A stretch of DNA of 64,000 bases from an uncultured Saprospiraceae bacterium (GCA_938016265.1 CALLWB010000008.1:1-64000), one strand, 5' to 3'; positions 45,734-53,269 are shown, numbered from the stretch's first letter. Notes: a model not told the origin generated them from the letters alone. Translations and numbers: made by a program.

Positions 45734-46888
45734 TTAGTAAAAAGTTTTGGTATCTCTAGCCATTCTTCTGAGTAAAGGGCTGCACCGGTATCGATCTTCT
45801 AGGTATTCGTGATACAATTTATCCAATTGATTGACCACCTCCTGGATGCCTTTTTCGTCTGCCCATTTTAATAATCCTTTTGGGTAATTTACGCCTTTTG
45901 TCATTGCCAGATCGATGTCTTCTCGGGAAGCGATATTCAAATATAAGGCATCTGCTGCTTCATTGATCAACATCACTACAATTCTATCAACAATGTAGTT
46001 GCCTAGCGTTTGGTCTTGATTGGGAACAGGCTTGGTTGCTCCTTCACTGTAATCGTAGTAGCCACGACCAGATTTCCGCCCTAGGTAACCCGCCTCTGCA
46101 TATCGTTTTTGGGTAAAAGAAGGTTTATATCTTGGGTCGTACCAGAAGGATTGGAAAACCGTTTCTGTTACGGTGTAGTTAATATCATTGCCAATATAGT
46201 CCATCAATTCAAAAGGGCCCATTCTAAAACCACCGATCTCTTTCATCGCCCAATCGATCGTTGCTGGTTCGGTGTATCCTTCCTCGTAGATTCTGAGGGC
46301 TTCTCCATAGAATGGGCGAGCTACTCTGTTTACGATAAAGCCCGGGGTGTCTTTTGCCAGTACGGTGAGTTTGCCCCAGTCGTCAATCAGCTTTTTTGTG
46401 GTTTCTACAATAGTTGGGTCAGTCTGTATAGCAGGGATTATTTCTACTAATTTCATCAAGGGCGCCGGATTGAAAAAATGAATACCGATGACCCTTGAAG
46501 GAATTTTGCAGGCTGCCGCAATCGATGCTACGGAGAGCGAAGAGGTATTGGTCGCCAAAACACATTGCTCGGAAACCACTGTTTCTATTTTGGAGAATAC
46601 GGATTTTTTTATGGTAATATCCTCAATTATTGCTTCTATGATAAGCCCGCAATCCTTGAAGTCGCTGAGGTCTTTTTTGTAGGAGATGCGCTGCTGAATT
46701 CCTTTGGCTGTAGCTTGATCGACTCGTCCTTTTTCGATGAGGCGGTTCATTATTTTCTGTAGTTTTGCGGCTGACTTTTGGAGGGCAGCTTCATTGGTAT
46801 CTATGAGGATTACTTCGTGTCCTGCTGTGGAAGCGACTTGTGCGATTCCACTTCCCATTGCTCCTGCGCCTAGTATTCCTACTTTCAT
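45734..46888 (-). CDS. paaH: 3-hydroxyacyl-CoA dehydrogenase (PaaH-like)
   Basis: A 384-aa NAD-dependent enzyme. The Rossmann motif GILGAGAMGSGIAQVAS opens the protein, followed by NTSSLSVASIAA and the catalytic His-Glu dyad (IGIHFFNPAPLMKLVEI, then IVNRVARPFYGEALR). A duplicated C-terminal helical domain follows (GLLKWADEKGIQEVVNQL). It oxidises 3-hydroxyadipyl-CoA in phenylacetate degradation. It is 9 nt downstream of paaG and 14 nt upstream of paaI, which favours the paa role over general beta-oxidation. Confidence 0.92.
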   Translation of the reverse strand: MKVGILGAGAMGSGIAQVASTAGHEVILIDTNEAALQKSAAKLQKIMNRLIEKGRVDQATAKGIQQRISYKKDLSDFKDCGLIIEAIIEDITIKKSVFSKIETVVSEQCVLATNTSSLSVASIAAACKIPSRVIGIHFFNPAPLMKLVEIIPAIQTDPTIVETTKKLIDDWGKLTVLAKDTPGFIVNRVARPFYGEALRIYEEGYTEPATIDWAMKEIGGFRMGPFELMDYIGNDINYTVTETVFQSFWYDPRYKPSFTQKRYAEAGYLGRKSGRGYYDYSEGATKPVPNQDQTLGNYIVDRIVVMLINEAADALYLNIASREDIDLAMTKGVNYPKGLLKWADEKGIQEVVNQLDKLYHEYLEDRYRCSPLLRRMARDTKTFY

Positions 46889-46897
46889 TTTTATGAT

Positions 46898-47668
46898 TTA
46901 TTTACCTTTGAAAACTGGTTTTCTTTTTTCTAAAAAAGCGTTTACTCCTTCTTTGTAGTCGTGTGTTTGTCCGGCTTCGTGCTGTAAAGCTTCTTCCATT
47001 GCTAGTTGCTGATCGAGCGAATTGGTGAAGGAATTATTTAATAATCGCTTGGTTAATCCGAGTCCTTTTGTTGGCATTTTTGCCAATTTCAACGCTAGTT
47101 TCATTGATTCCTCCTGAAACGATTCTACGGGAAACACTTTGTAGATCATGCCCATTTGTTCTGCTTCATTGGCTTTTACTTTATCTCCTAACATCATGAG
47201 GGCGGAGGCTTTTTGAAGTCCAATAATTCTAGGAAGGAAAAAGGTCCCGGCACTATCTGGTACCAATCCTATTTTACTGAATGCTTGAATAAAAGAAGCG
47301 GCTTCAGAAGCAACAACAATATCACAAGCAAGGGCGATGTTTGCTCCTGCTCCAGCGGCTACTCCATTTACGGCAGCGACAACTGGTTTTTCGATGGCTC
47401 TAATTTTTTGAATGATTGGGTTGTACGTGTGTTGTACAATTTTGCGAATACCGGGCCCGTTAATGGCTTCATCCAGATCCTGGCCTGCGCAGAATGCCTT
47501 TCCGGCTCCAGTGATGTAGACCGCCCTGATGTCTTCATTTGTTTGACACTCGTCTAAACATTTTTGGCATTCGGTCGCCATTTCCATATTAAAGCTGTTA
47601 AAAACAGTAGGTCTGTTTAAGGTGATTGTTGCTACATTTTGCTCTACTGAAAACAGGATATGATTCAT
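46898..47668 (-). CDS. paaG: Enoyl-CoA hydratase/isomerase (PaaG-like)
   Basis: A 256-aa crotonase-fold enzyme. TLNRPTVFNSFNMEMATECQ, GAGKAFCAGQDLDE, VNGVAAGAGANIALACDIVV and FIQAFSKIGLVPDSAGTFFL, together with the tail EGVNAFLEKRKPVFKGK, follow E. coli PaaG closely, including the aspartate in LVPDSAGT. PaaG isomerises ring-1,2-epoxyphenylacetyl-CoA to the oxepin. It is first in the tight paaG-paaH-paaI unit. The epoxidase (paaABCE), ligase (paaK) and ring-opening enzyme (paaZ) genes are not in this window. Confidence 0.88.
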   Translation of the reverse strand: MNHILFSVEQNVATITLNRPTVFNSFNMEMATECQKCLDECQTNEDIRAVYITGAGKAFCAGQDLDEAINGPGIRKIVQHTYNPIIQKIRAIEKPVVAAVNGVAAGAGANIALACDIVVASEAASFIQAFSKIGLVPDSAGTFFLPRIIGLQKASALMMLGDKVKANEAEQMGMIYKVFPVESFQEESMKLALKLAKMPTKGLGLTKRLLNNSFTNSLDQQLAMEEALQHEAGQTHDYKEGVNAFLEKRKPVFKGK

Positions 47669-47689
47669 AGTTTATATTTGAATGCAAAA

Positions 47690-47821
47690 TAGGTATTTTT
47701 TGGTAGAAAGATATTGGGTATTGGGTAGAAAGTCGAAGGTATGGAGAAGGGACTCGTATTGCTGGCACAAAACTGATGGTAGAGAGCAAAGGGACAATGC
47801 GCTGTTTGACTTAACCAATTC
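47690..47821. repeat. Dispersed palindrome-family remnant
   Basis: GGTAGAAAGATATTGG, GGGTAGAAAGTCGAAGG, GGGACTCGTATTGCTGGC and ACAAAACTGATGGTAGAG match flanks of the palindromes at 23.6, 25.6 and 60.5 kb. The copy is degenerate. Confidence 0.45.
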
Positions 47822-48631
47822 CTATTGTACCATTAACCAGGTTCCGCCTAGAAGGTTTAGGTCATTTGTTGGCGGTATGTCCAGGAATGGGTAGGTTATT
47901 TTGCTTAGGTAGAGGCCATCTGGGTTGGCGGGGTTTTTATGTTTGGTTGGTTGTTGTTCGACGAGGTAGGATTCGAACTCTTTGTAGGAGATTTCTCCGC
48001 GGCCTAGTTCCAGCAGACGGGCGACTAGGAGTCGGATCATGCCTCTGACGAAACGGTTTGCGGTGAGTTGTAGCCTTAGGCGGCCTGTCTTTTCTTCCAG
48101 GAATAATTGTGCTTCACTGACTTCGCAAAGGGTATGTTTGTAGACCCTGGGGGTTTTGCAGAAAGACAGAAAATCATGGTGTTTAGTCAGCAAATTTACT
48201 GCCTTGGCGATCGTGTTTAGATTCAGTTTGTCTCCCTTGTAAAACGTACTTAGGTTGTTTAATAAAGGGTGCTTTTGTGTGTGCAGGTAATAGTTGTAGG
48301 TTCTGGAGGTTGCGTGGAGTTGTGCATTTGCCCTGTCTGGAACTTGGATTATATCGAAAAGAGCAATATCGTGTGGTAGTATTTGGTTGAGGTGAAAAAT
48401 TGTTTGTTCCTCCAAGGCGGTTTCCAAATTGACATGTGCAAAAAACTGACTCGCGTGGACACCGGCATCTGTCCTCCCACAACCCCAACAGTTTATTGGA
48501 CGTGCAAATTTCTTCTCTAGTGCTTCTTCGAAGGTTTGCTGGATGCTGATGGCGTTTTTTTGTCGTTGCCAGCCGCTGTAGTTGGTGCCGTTGTATCCTA
48601 GGTGGAGGAAGTATCGTTGCGGGTTTTCCAT
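47822..48631 (-). CDS. truA: tRNA pseudouridine(38-40) synthase TruA
   Basis: A 269-aa pseudouridine synthase that converts U38-U40 of the tRNA anticodon arm. The N-terminal GYNGTNYSGWQRQ and the catalytic aspartate in CGRTDAGVHASQ are intact, followed by RTYNYYLHTQKHPLL and the C-terminal RFVRGMIRLLVARLLELGRG. Full length. It is the first leftward gene before the paa cluster, separated by 150 bp of repeat-bearing sequence. Confidence 0.96.
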   Translation of the reverse strand: MENPQRYFLHLGYNGTNYSGWQRQKNAISIQQTFEEALEKKFARPINCWGCGRTDAGVHASQFFAHVNLETALEEQTIFHLNQILPHDIALFDIIQVPDRANAQLHATSRTYNYYLHTQKHPLLNNLSTFYKGDKLNLNTIAKAVNLLTKHHDFLSFCKTPRVYKHTLCEVSEAQLFLEEKTGRLRLQLTANRFVRGMIRLLVARLLELGRGEISYKEFESYLVEQQPTKHKNPANPDGLYLSKITYPFLDIPPTNDLNLLGGTWLMVQ

Positions 48632-48859
48632 TCTACGAAAGTAGGAAATAAAATGTTCTTGTTGGTGTTATAGGAAATCGGAAGGATTTTGGGTTAGGCT
48701 GGCAAATCCCCCCCTGCCCTCTTGCGGGGATAGTGTGCATTGTTTTGAAAAGCATCAATTTCATAGTATTTCGATTTATCTGGTATTGATTTTTTCGTCG
48801 AAAAAATCAACATTCCAATTTTAGAATAGTTATTTTAGTCATAATTAACACTTACAACG

Positions 48860-49051
48860 ATGAAAGACTCAAATAAAGCCCTTCGAATTTTATCAAATGT
48901 CCAGATATTAAGTGCGTTGATCTGGGCGATTACCATCATTGCTTGCGGTTGGGTGTCTGACAAAAGCTATGTTCCTACGATATTAATTACTGCAGCAGGA
49001 TTTCATGTTATTTTAATGACGCAGATGTCTAAAAAACAATCTAGAGAATAA
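48860..49051 (+). CDS. Small membrane protein, hypothetical
   Basis: A 63-aa protein with two predicted membrane helices (ILSALIWAITIIACGWVSD and VPTILITAAGFHVILMTQM) joined by a short loop. It begins MKDSNKALRILSNVQ and ends with a basic tail. No family recognised. It lies in the space between truA and the WYL gene, rightward and convergent with the latter, 18 bp apart. The strongly hydrophobic two-helix plan makes a chance ORF unlikely. Confidence 0.6.
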   Translation: MKDSNKALRILSNVQILSALIWAITIIACGWVSDKSYVPTILITAAGFHVILMTQMSKKQSRE

Positions 49052-49069
49052 CGGCTAAGTAGATTGGCC

Positions 49070-50095
49070 TTACTTTTCGTTTTCTCCTTCATAAAGTGCC
49101 AGCATCATTTTCAATTTATACAGCACTCTGTTTCTCAATTTTTGAGGTTCTAGTACTTTGATGCTTTGGCCGTAGCCGATGATTTCTCTTTCCAATTCAA
49201 AGTTGAGTTTTACTTCTAGGGTGATTAGGACACCATTTTCCAATTCTTCGATTAGTTTTTGAGACGGATGAATAGGTTTGGTGAGCACATAGGGCGCATT
49301 TTGATTGTCCACAAACAATTTTACGGTGCGGATCGGTGTTCCTTCATTGAGCGTGACACCGACGATGTGCTTGAAGTATTCTTCCGTATCAAAATCGACA
49401 TTGTACCGAAAATCTTCTTCTGGAAGGGTTTTGATCTCCTTGATTCGATCCAAGGCAAGGATTATCGTCTTTACCTCCTTGTTTTTTTTGCCAAGGACAA
49501 ACCATCGGTTATTGTATTCCTTTAGCAAATAAGGATGAAATTGAAAGGAGTTTGCACTTTTGGCGCGAAAGGATTGATAAGTGATTTCTATTACCTTTCG
49601 GTGAATAATGCTTTGATATAATGGGTCAAGAAAATCCAGACCTTTCAAATTGGCGTTTTTATCAAAATCAATGACAGGTTGTTGCTTGGTCTGCTTGGAG
49701 TGTATATGGTCTTCTAATTTTTGAACCATACCATCCAATTCACGAAAGTGAGAAAATCCTTGAAATTGTTTTAGAAACCCAACGGCCTCATTCAGTTTTC
49801 CTAAATCCTGATCAGATATCGGAGCATTAGTAATACTATAATCAGGATCTTCGTAAGTATAATATTTGCGTTCATTGACCACTATTGGCGCATTGTAGCC
49901 TAGTTTGTCACTGCGCATCGTCTGAATATCTGCCTGGACTGTTCTTTTACTAACTCCTTTTTCAATTCCTTCATATTCATACAATACATCCGAACATTCA
50001 TCAATCAAATCCTCCAAAGTCCAGCGGCGTTGCCGGTTTTGCAGACATTTATCAATCGTTTTGTAGCGAATAAGTGCGTTGCGATTTACAGGCAT
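49070..50095 (-). CDS. WYL-domain transcriptional regulator
   Basis: A 341-aa regulator from the ATG at 50095 (MPVNRNALIRYKTIDKCLQN); an upstream frame to 50179 would run through the promoter. An N-terminal winged HTH (WTLEDLIDECSDVLYEYEGI, SKRTVQADIQTMRSD) precedes a WYL domain (VIEITYQSFRAKSANSFQFH, NRWFVLGKKN) and a WCX tail. WYL regulators sense nucleic-acid or other ligands and often control defence or RNA-repair genes. It diverges from the TROVE gene with an inverted repeat in the shared promoter region, so it is the likely regulator of the Ro60-Y RNA locus. Confidence 0.9.
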   Translation of the reverse strand: MPVNRNALIRYKTIDKCLQNRQRRWTLEDLIDECSDVLYEYEGIEKGVSKRTVQADIQTMRSDKLGYNAPIVVNERKYYTYEDPDYSITNAPISDQDLGKLNEAVGFLKQFQGFSHFRELDGMVQKLEDHIHSKQTKQQPVIDFDKNANLKGLDFLDPLYQSIIHRKVIEITYQSFRAKSANSFQFHPYLLKEYNNRWFVLGKKNKEVKTIILALDRIKEIKTLPEEDFRYNVDFDTEEYFKHIVGVTLNEGTPIRTVKLFVDNQNAPYVLTKPIHPSQKLIEELENGVLITLEVKLNFELEREIIGYGQSIKVLEPQKLRNRVLYKLKMMLALYEGENEK

Positions 50096-50133
50096 TTCTA
50101 ATTTTTTTTCATTAAAATAATAAAAATTTTTCA

Positions 50134-50156
50134 CTACGCAAAAAGACTGCGCACTA
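50134..50156. promoter_or_regulatory. Candidate operator between the WYL regulator and the TROVE gene
   Basis: CTACGCA and TGCGCACTAG form an interrupted inverted repeat (CGCA, 7 bp, TGCG at 50137-50151). It lies about 40 bp upstream of the regulator start and about 105 bp before the TROVE start, a position suited to joint control. Confidence 0.4.
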
Positions 50157-50257
50157 GGGTTCCATCTTTGTATTGTCAACGGAAACGAAGTGTTTTGAAA
50201 AAGACAGGAAACGGAAAGTTGACTAACAAAATTTTCTAATTAATAAATCTTATTGTC

Positions 50258-51775
50258 ATGAAATTCAATGTATTAAACCGAAAGAAAAACCAGGTAACTA
50301 GAAACCACCAAGGAGGTCTTGCATACAAAATGGCTCCAAAGATGGAATTGTACACTGCTGTAGTAACCGCTAGTTTGTCCAATAAGATTTATGAAACGGA
50401 CAAAGAGCGTTTGAAAAGAATCATCCAATTGATCAAAAAAGTAGATCACTATTTTGTTGCTCAGTTAGCGATTTATACTCGGGAAGCGATGTACTTGCGT
50501 TCTATTCCAATCGTTTTGGTGGTCGAGTTGTCAAAAATCCACAACGGTGATAGCTTAATCAAAAATACAGTAGCACGAGTTGTGAAACGAGCAGATGAAA
50601 TCACTGAATTACTAGCGTATTATCAATTGTCAAACCAACGAACTGGCGAGAAAAAATTGAACAAGTTGTCAAAGCAAATCCAAAAAGGATTGTCAATTGC
50701 GTTCAACAACTTCGACGAATACCAGTTCGCTAAATACAACAGAAACACAGCGGTCACTTTGAAGGACGCTTTGTTCTTGACACACCCAAAAGCAAATAGC
50801 GATGCGCAACAACTATTGTTTAACAAAATTGCTAAAGATACTTTGGAAGTGCCATATACATGGGAAGTAGAGTTGTCGAAAGTTGGTCAATTGTCTTTTC
50901 GTTCTCCAGAAAAAAAGGCGAAAGCTTTTACTAGAAAATGGGAAGAATTGATCGATAGCAAGCGACTAGGCTACATGGCAACAATGCGGAACTTGCGTAA
51001 CATCTTGCAGGCAAACGTCTCTGGTCAGCACATCAAAAAAATTGGTGCGTTGCTTTCAGATCCAACCCAGGTAAGAAAGTCCAAGCAATTGCCTTTCCGA
51101 TTTTTGGCAGCCTACAGAGAGTTGGAAATATTTCAATCTTCGTATGCGTCTTACTTGATGGATTGTCTTGAAAAAGCGGTACAAGTGAGTGTAGAGAACA
51201 TCAAAGGTTTTGGCATCGATACGAAAGTAGTCCTTGCGGCCGATGTCTCTGGTTCGATGTACAGCCCAGTGAGTGCGAAGAGTAAGATCCGTTGTTTTGA
51301 TATTGGTTTGGTGTTGAGTATGTTGATGCGTAGTAAGTCGGACAATGTGATCACAGGTATTTTTGGTGACACCTGGAAGACGGTTAATTTGCCAAAAAAC
51401 AACATCCTTGGAAACGCGCTTGCGCTAAATAGAATTGAGGGTTCTGTAGGTTATTCAACGAATGGCTTCCGGGTGATCCAAGATTTTAACAAGCGACGAG
51501 AGGTAGTGGACAAGATCATGATCTTCACTGATGTTCAACTTTGGGATAGCACACACGTCGGAAATTCCTTGAAAAACGAATGGGATAAATACAAAAGTAA
51601 TGTAGCTCCAAAGGCCAAACTCTACATTTTTGATTTGCAAGGCCACGGCCACTCGCCGATCAAAATTGCGCAACGAGATGTATTTCAAATTGCAGGCTGG
51701 TCGGATAAAATCTTCAATGTACTGGACGCTATCGAAAGAGGCAAGACGGTATTGCGAGTGATTAAGACTTACTAG
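50258..51775 (+). CDS. rsr: TROVE-domain Ro60 orthologue (Rsr-like)
   Basis: A 505-aa protein with a HEAT-repeat TROVE ring (residues ~20-310; YFVAQLAIYTREAMYLRSIP, NAVTLKDALFLTHPKA-like stretch, GYMATMRNLRNILQANVSGQ) and a C-terminal von Willebrand A domain with an intact MIDAS, DVSGSMYS (about 329). Ro60 proteins bind misfolded RNA ends in the ring cavity and Y RNAs on the outer surface; bacterial Rsr works with exonucleases in rRNA and damaged-RNA processing. Its gene is followed by a block of Y RNA-like elements and is divergent from a WYL regulator. The identification is firm. Confidence 0.93.
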   Translation: MKFNVLNRKKNQVTRNHQGGLAYKMAPKMELYTAVVTASLSNKIYETDKERLKRIIQLIKKVDHYFVAQLAIYTREAMYLRSIPIVLVVELSKIHNGDSLIKNTVARVVKRADEITELLAYYQLSNQRTGEKKLNKLSKQIQKGLSIAFNNFDEYQFAKYNRNTAVTLKDALFLTHPKANSDAQQLLFNKIAKDTLEVPYTWEVELSKVGQLSFRSPEKKAKAFTRKWEELIDSKRLGYMATMRNLRNILQANVSGQHIKKIGALLSDPTQVRKSKQLPFRFLAAYRELEIFQSSYASYLMDCLEKAVQVSVENIKGFGIDTKVVLAADVSGSMYSPVSAKSKIRCFDIGLVLSMLMRSKSDNVITGIFGDTWKTVNLPKNNILGNALALNRIEGSVGYSTNGFRVIQDFNKRREVVDKIMIFTDVQLWDSTHVGNSLKNEWDKYKSNVAPKAKLYIFDLQGHGHSPIKIAQRDVFQIAGWSDKIFNVLDAIERGKTVLRVIKTY

Positions 51776-51800
51776 TCCCATACAATACACAAAAGGTACA

Positions 51801-51823
51801 GGGCGCGTACTTATGGCGCGCCC
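51801..51823 (+). other. GC-rich hairpin between the TROVE stop and the RNA array
   Basis: GGGCGCG and CGCGCCC form a perfect 7-bp stem around a 9-nt loop, 25 nt after the TROVE stop. There is no T-run, so it may protect the mRNA 3' end or mark a processing point rather than terminate. Confidence 0.5.
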
Positions 51824-51828
51824 AACTA

Positions 51829-51908
51829 CCTGAATGCCGTAGATCAGAACTTCTTCGCTTAGAACGACTCAAAAGTCTGATTGTTTGTTGCTTCGGGTTT
51901 ATTTTTTC
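51829..51908 (+). ncRNA. Y RNA-like element A (short form)
   Basis: Outer stem CCTGAA (51829) / TTCGGG (51892), then the conserved strand TGCCGTAGA, inner stem ATCAGA (51843) / TCTGAT (51876), and a loop with CTTCG. The 3' strand TGTTTGTTGC precedes the outer stem, and TTTATTTTTT follows. The same order of motifs recurs five more times downstream with different, compensating stem sequences. Confidence 0.65.
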
Positions 51909-51919
51909 ATAAGAACAAA

Positions 51920-51993
51920 GAACGGTGTCGTAGAGAAAAGGATACTTCGACTCTTAATCCAAGCCTTTTTCGTTTGTTGCCCGTTCATTTTTT
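51920..51993 (+). ncRNA. Y RNA-like element B (short form)
   Basis: Outer stem GAACGG (51920) / CCGTTC (51981), TGTCGTAGA, inner stem AAAAGG / CCTTTT (51964), loop with TACTTCGAC, 3' strand CGTTTGTTGC, and a terminal T-run. The loop is about 22 nt and has no tRNA-like fold. It begins 11 nt after element A's T-run. Confidence 0.7.
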
Positions 51994-52026
51994 AGCATGC
52001 TCCGAAAGCGGGGGATCGCACAATAT

Positions 52027-52100
52027 CTAGATGTAGTTCAATCCGGTAGAATGGTCGCTTTGGAAGCGAGCGGTTGCAAGTTCGAATCTTGCCATCTAGA
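52027..52100 (+). tRNA. tRNA-Pro (anticodon TGG) within the Y RNA array
   Basis: A 74-nt cloverleaf. The acceptor CTAGATG/CATCTAG pairs perfectly with C1-G72 and discriminator A73, the bacterial proline identity pattern. The D stem is GTTC/GAAT with GG in the loop, the anticodon loop TTTGGAA reads TGG (52061-52063), and the T arm is GCAAG-TTCGAAT-CTTGC. CCA is not encoded. One anticodon-stem pair (27-43) is a G-G mismatch. It could be an ordinary tRNA, a divergent extra copy, or a tRNA mimic. Confidence 0.75.
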
Positions 52101-52157
52101 CATAAGGAGTAGAAGGAAATTCTGATAAAGATCGGAAGAATATACTTCAAGAACAAA

Positions 52158-52241
52158 GAGCAAGGCGTCGTAGAATAAAGGTTACTTCGACTATGAATCA
52201 AAAATCACCTTTATCGTTAATTATCCTTGCTCCTTTTTTTT
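52158..52241 (+). ncRNA. Y RNA-like element C (short form)
   Basis: Outer stem GAGCAAGG (52158) / CCTTGCTC (52225), perfect 8 bp. GTCGTAGA follows, then inner stem ATAAAGG (52175) / CCTTTAT (52208), perfect 7 bp. The loop holds TTACTTCGAC, the 3' strand is CGTTAATTAT, and a run of eight T ends it. This is the best-formed member and appears self-terminating. Confidence 0.75.
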
Positions 52242-52276
52242 GTTGGAATCCTTCGTCTCTAAAGATATTTAAAACA

Positions 52277-52406
52277 TTGGGTGCCGTATAATAGTCATAC
52301 TTCGTTTAGGTTCCGGAGGTTGTTGGTTCGAATCCAGCTCTCAATAGGGATAGCTCAAGATGGACAGAGCGCCGGTAAGAAAAAGACTAATAATTTTTTG
52401 CCCCAA
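52277..52406 (+). ncRNA. Y RNA-like element D with permuted tRNA-like module
   Basis: Outer stem TTGGG/CCCAA, GCCGTAT strand, inner stem TAGTC (52292) / GACTA (52385), ATACTTCG. Inside is a tRNA-like fold in permuted order: stem CCGG (52313), T arm GTTGG-TTCGAAT-CCAGC (52322-52338), acceptor strand TCTC, a 4-nt closing loop AATA, acceptor strand GGGA, TA, D arm GCTC-N10-GAGC (52353-52370), then CCGG (52372). The Ro-binding-type stem replaces the anticodon arm and the acceptor stem is closed, as described for Salmonella YrlA. Confidence 0.75.
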
Positions 52407-52425
52407 GATTATTAAGGTAGTAGAA

Positions 52426-52491
52426 GATTCCTGAACGATCCAATAAAATTTTGAACGACTGTTCAAAAAGTGAAGGAACCATGACGGCGGG
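52426..52491 (+). repeat. 78-bp dispersed repeat, copy 3
   Basis: ATTCCTGAACGATCC at the left and GTTCAAAAAGTGAAGGAACC, then GACGGCGGG at the right match copies 1 and 2; the middle is shorter and diverged. It separates elements D and E of the RNA array. Confidence 0.7.
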
Positions 52492-52538
52492 TATCACAGG
52501 AATACGCTTTACACAACTACCACTACAAAAGAACAATT

Positions 52539-52695
52539 CCAGGTGTCGTAGAAAAAAGTTACTTCGATTCCACTCGGGGAGGTCGCAGGTTCGAATCCTG
52601 TCAGCACTGCTAATTTTTATTTTGCAACACAGTGCTGTAGCTCAGCGGATAGAGCGCCATATCTCTTTTTTCGTTTTTTACCCTGGATATTTTAT
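52539..52695 (+). ncRNA. Y RNA-like element E with permuted tRNA-like module
   Basis: Outer stem CCAGG (52539) / CCTGG (52682), GTCGTAGA, inner stem AAAAAAG (52552) / CTTTTTT (52665), TTACTTCGAT. Inside, a T arm with GCAGG-TTCGAAT-CCTGT comes first, then acceptor strand CAGCACTG (52602), a 20-nt loop, acceptor strand CAGTGCTG (52630; perfect 8 bp), TA, and D arm GCTC-AGCGGATA-GAGC (52640-52655). The 3' half of a tRNA thus precedes its 5' half. The 3' strand CGTTTTTTAC is present. Confidence 0.8.
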
Positions 52696-52801
52696 TAGTA
52701 GAAGATAATATATACATGGTGTTTGGGGGGAAGCATCCCTTTACCCATAAGTTTGTATAGCAAACGCGTCCATCTTCTCTTTACCCAAAAAAGTAAAAGT
52801 C

Positions 52802-53269
52802 ATGAATCCTAGCAACCCAGCATATGCATTGAAGGAATACATTAATGTGCACTTTTCGGAGTGCTGTGGATCGTGGGAGTATGTCCATACGCCACATATA
52901 GAATCGGTATTGAATGAAATGAATGATCTGGAGACACAGGAGTTCAGTTCTACAGTTTGGGCTTGGAACGATAATCTATTGTATACACTTGTAGATCCCA
53001 TTATGTGTTCCATAAATGTGCATCTTGATGCCGACCTTATCTACTGCAAAATATTTGCTAAGTTGGATGAGGCCGATTATTTAGTAGATATGGCTTCTAA
53101 TTTACAGGAAAGTATTCAAGGTTTGAAAATGGAAACTTGTAGTCGGGAACTACTAGAAAAGATGAGAGACAATTTGTTTTTTATTATTAATAAAACCAAT
53201 CACTTTTCGAACATTGATCATTATACAACAATAATTTACTTTTTAGAAACTGAAATTAATAAGAAGTAG
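52802..53269 (+). CDS. Hypothetical protein inside the Y RNA array
   Basis: A 155-aa soluble acidic protein beginning MNPSNPAYALKEYINVHFSE. It is predicted largely helical, with three cysteines in the first half (ECCGSW) and a C-terminal helical segment (LEKMRDNLFFIINKTNHFSN). No signal peptide and no family recognised. It lies between RNA elements E and F; a remnant of the GTTTTGC-type repeat (52700-52790) precedes it. Size and composition would fit an immunity-type protein, but there is no toxin gene beside it. Confidence 0.55.
   Translation: MNPSNPAYALKEYINVHFSECCGSWEYVHTPHIESVLNEMNDLETQEFSSTVWAWNDNLLYTLVDPIMCSINVHLDADLIYCKIFAKLDEADYLVDMASNLQESIQGLKMETCSRELLEKMRDNLFFIINKTNHFSNIDHYTTIIYFLETEINKK

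Noticed and set aside
51455-51790. 111-aa leftward ORF opposite the end of the TROVE gene
   Set aside because: Antisense to the VWA domain coding sequence; no independent support.
51992-52201. 69-aa leftward ORF and 85-aa rightward ORF (52451-52708) in the RNA array
   Set aside because: Both cross the tRNA and Y RNA-like structures, and their translations look like read-through of tRNA arms.
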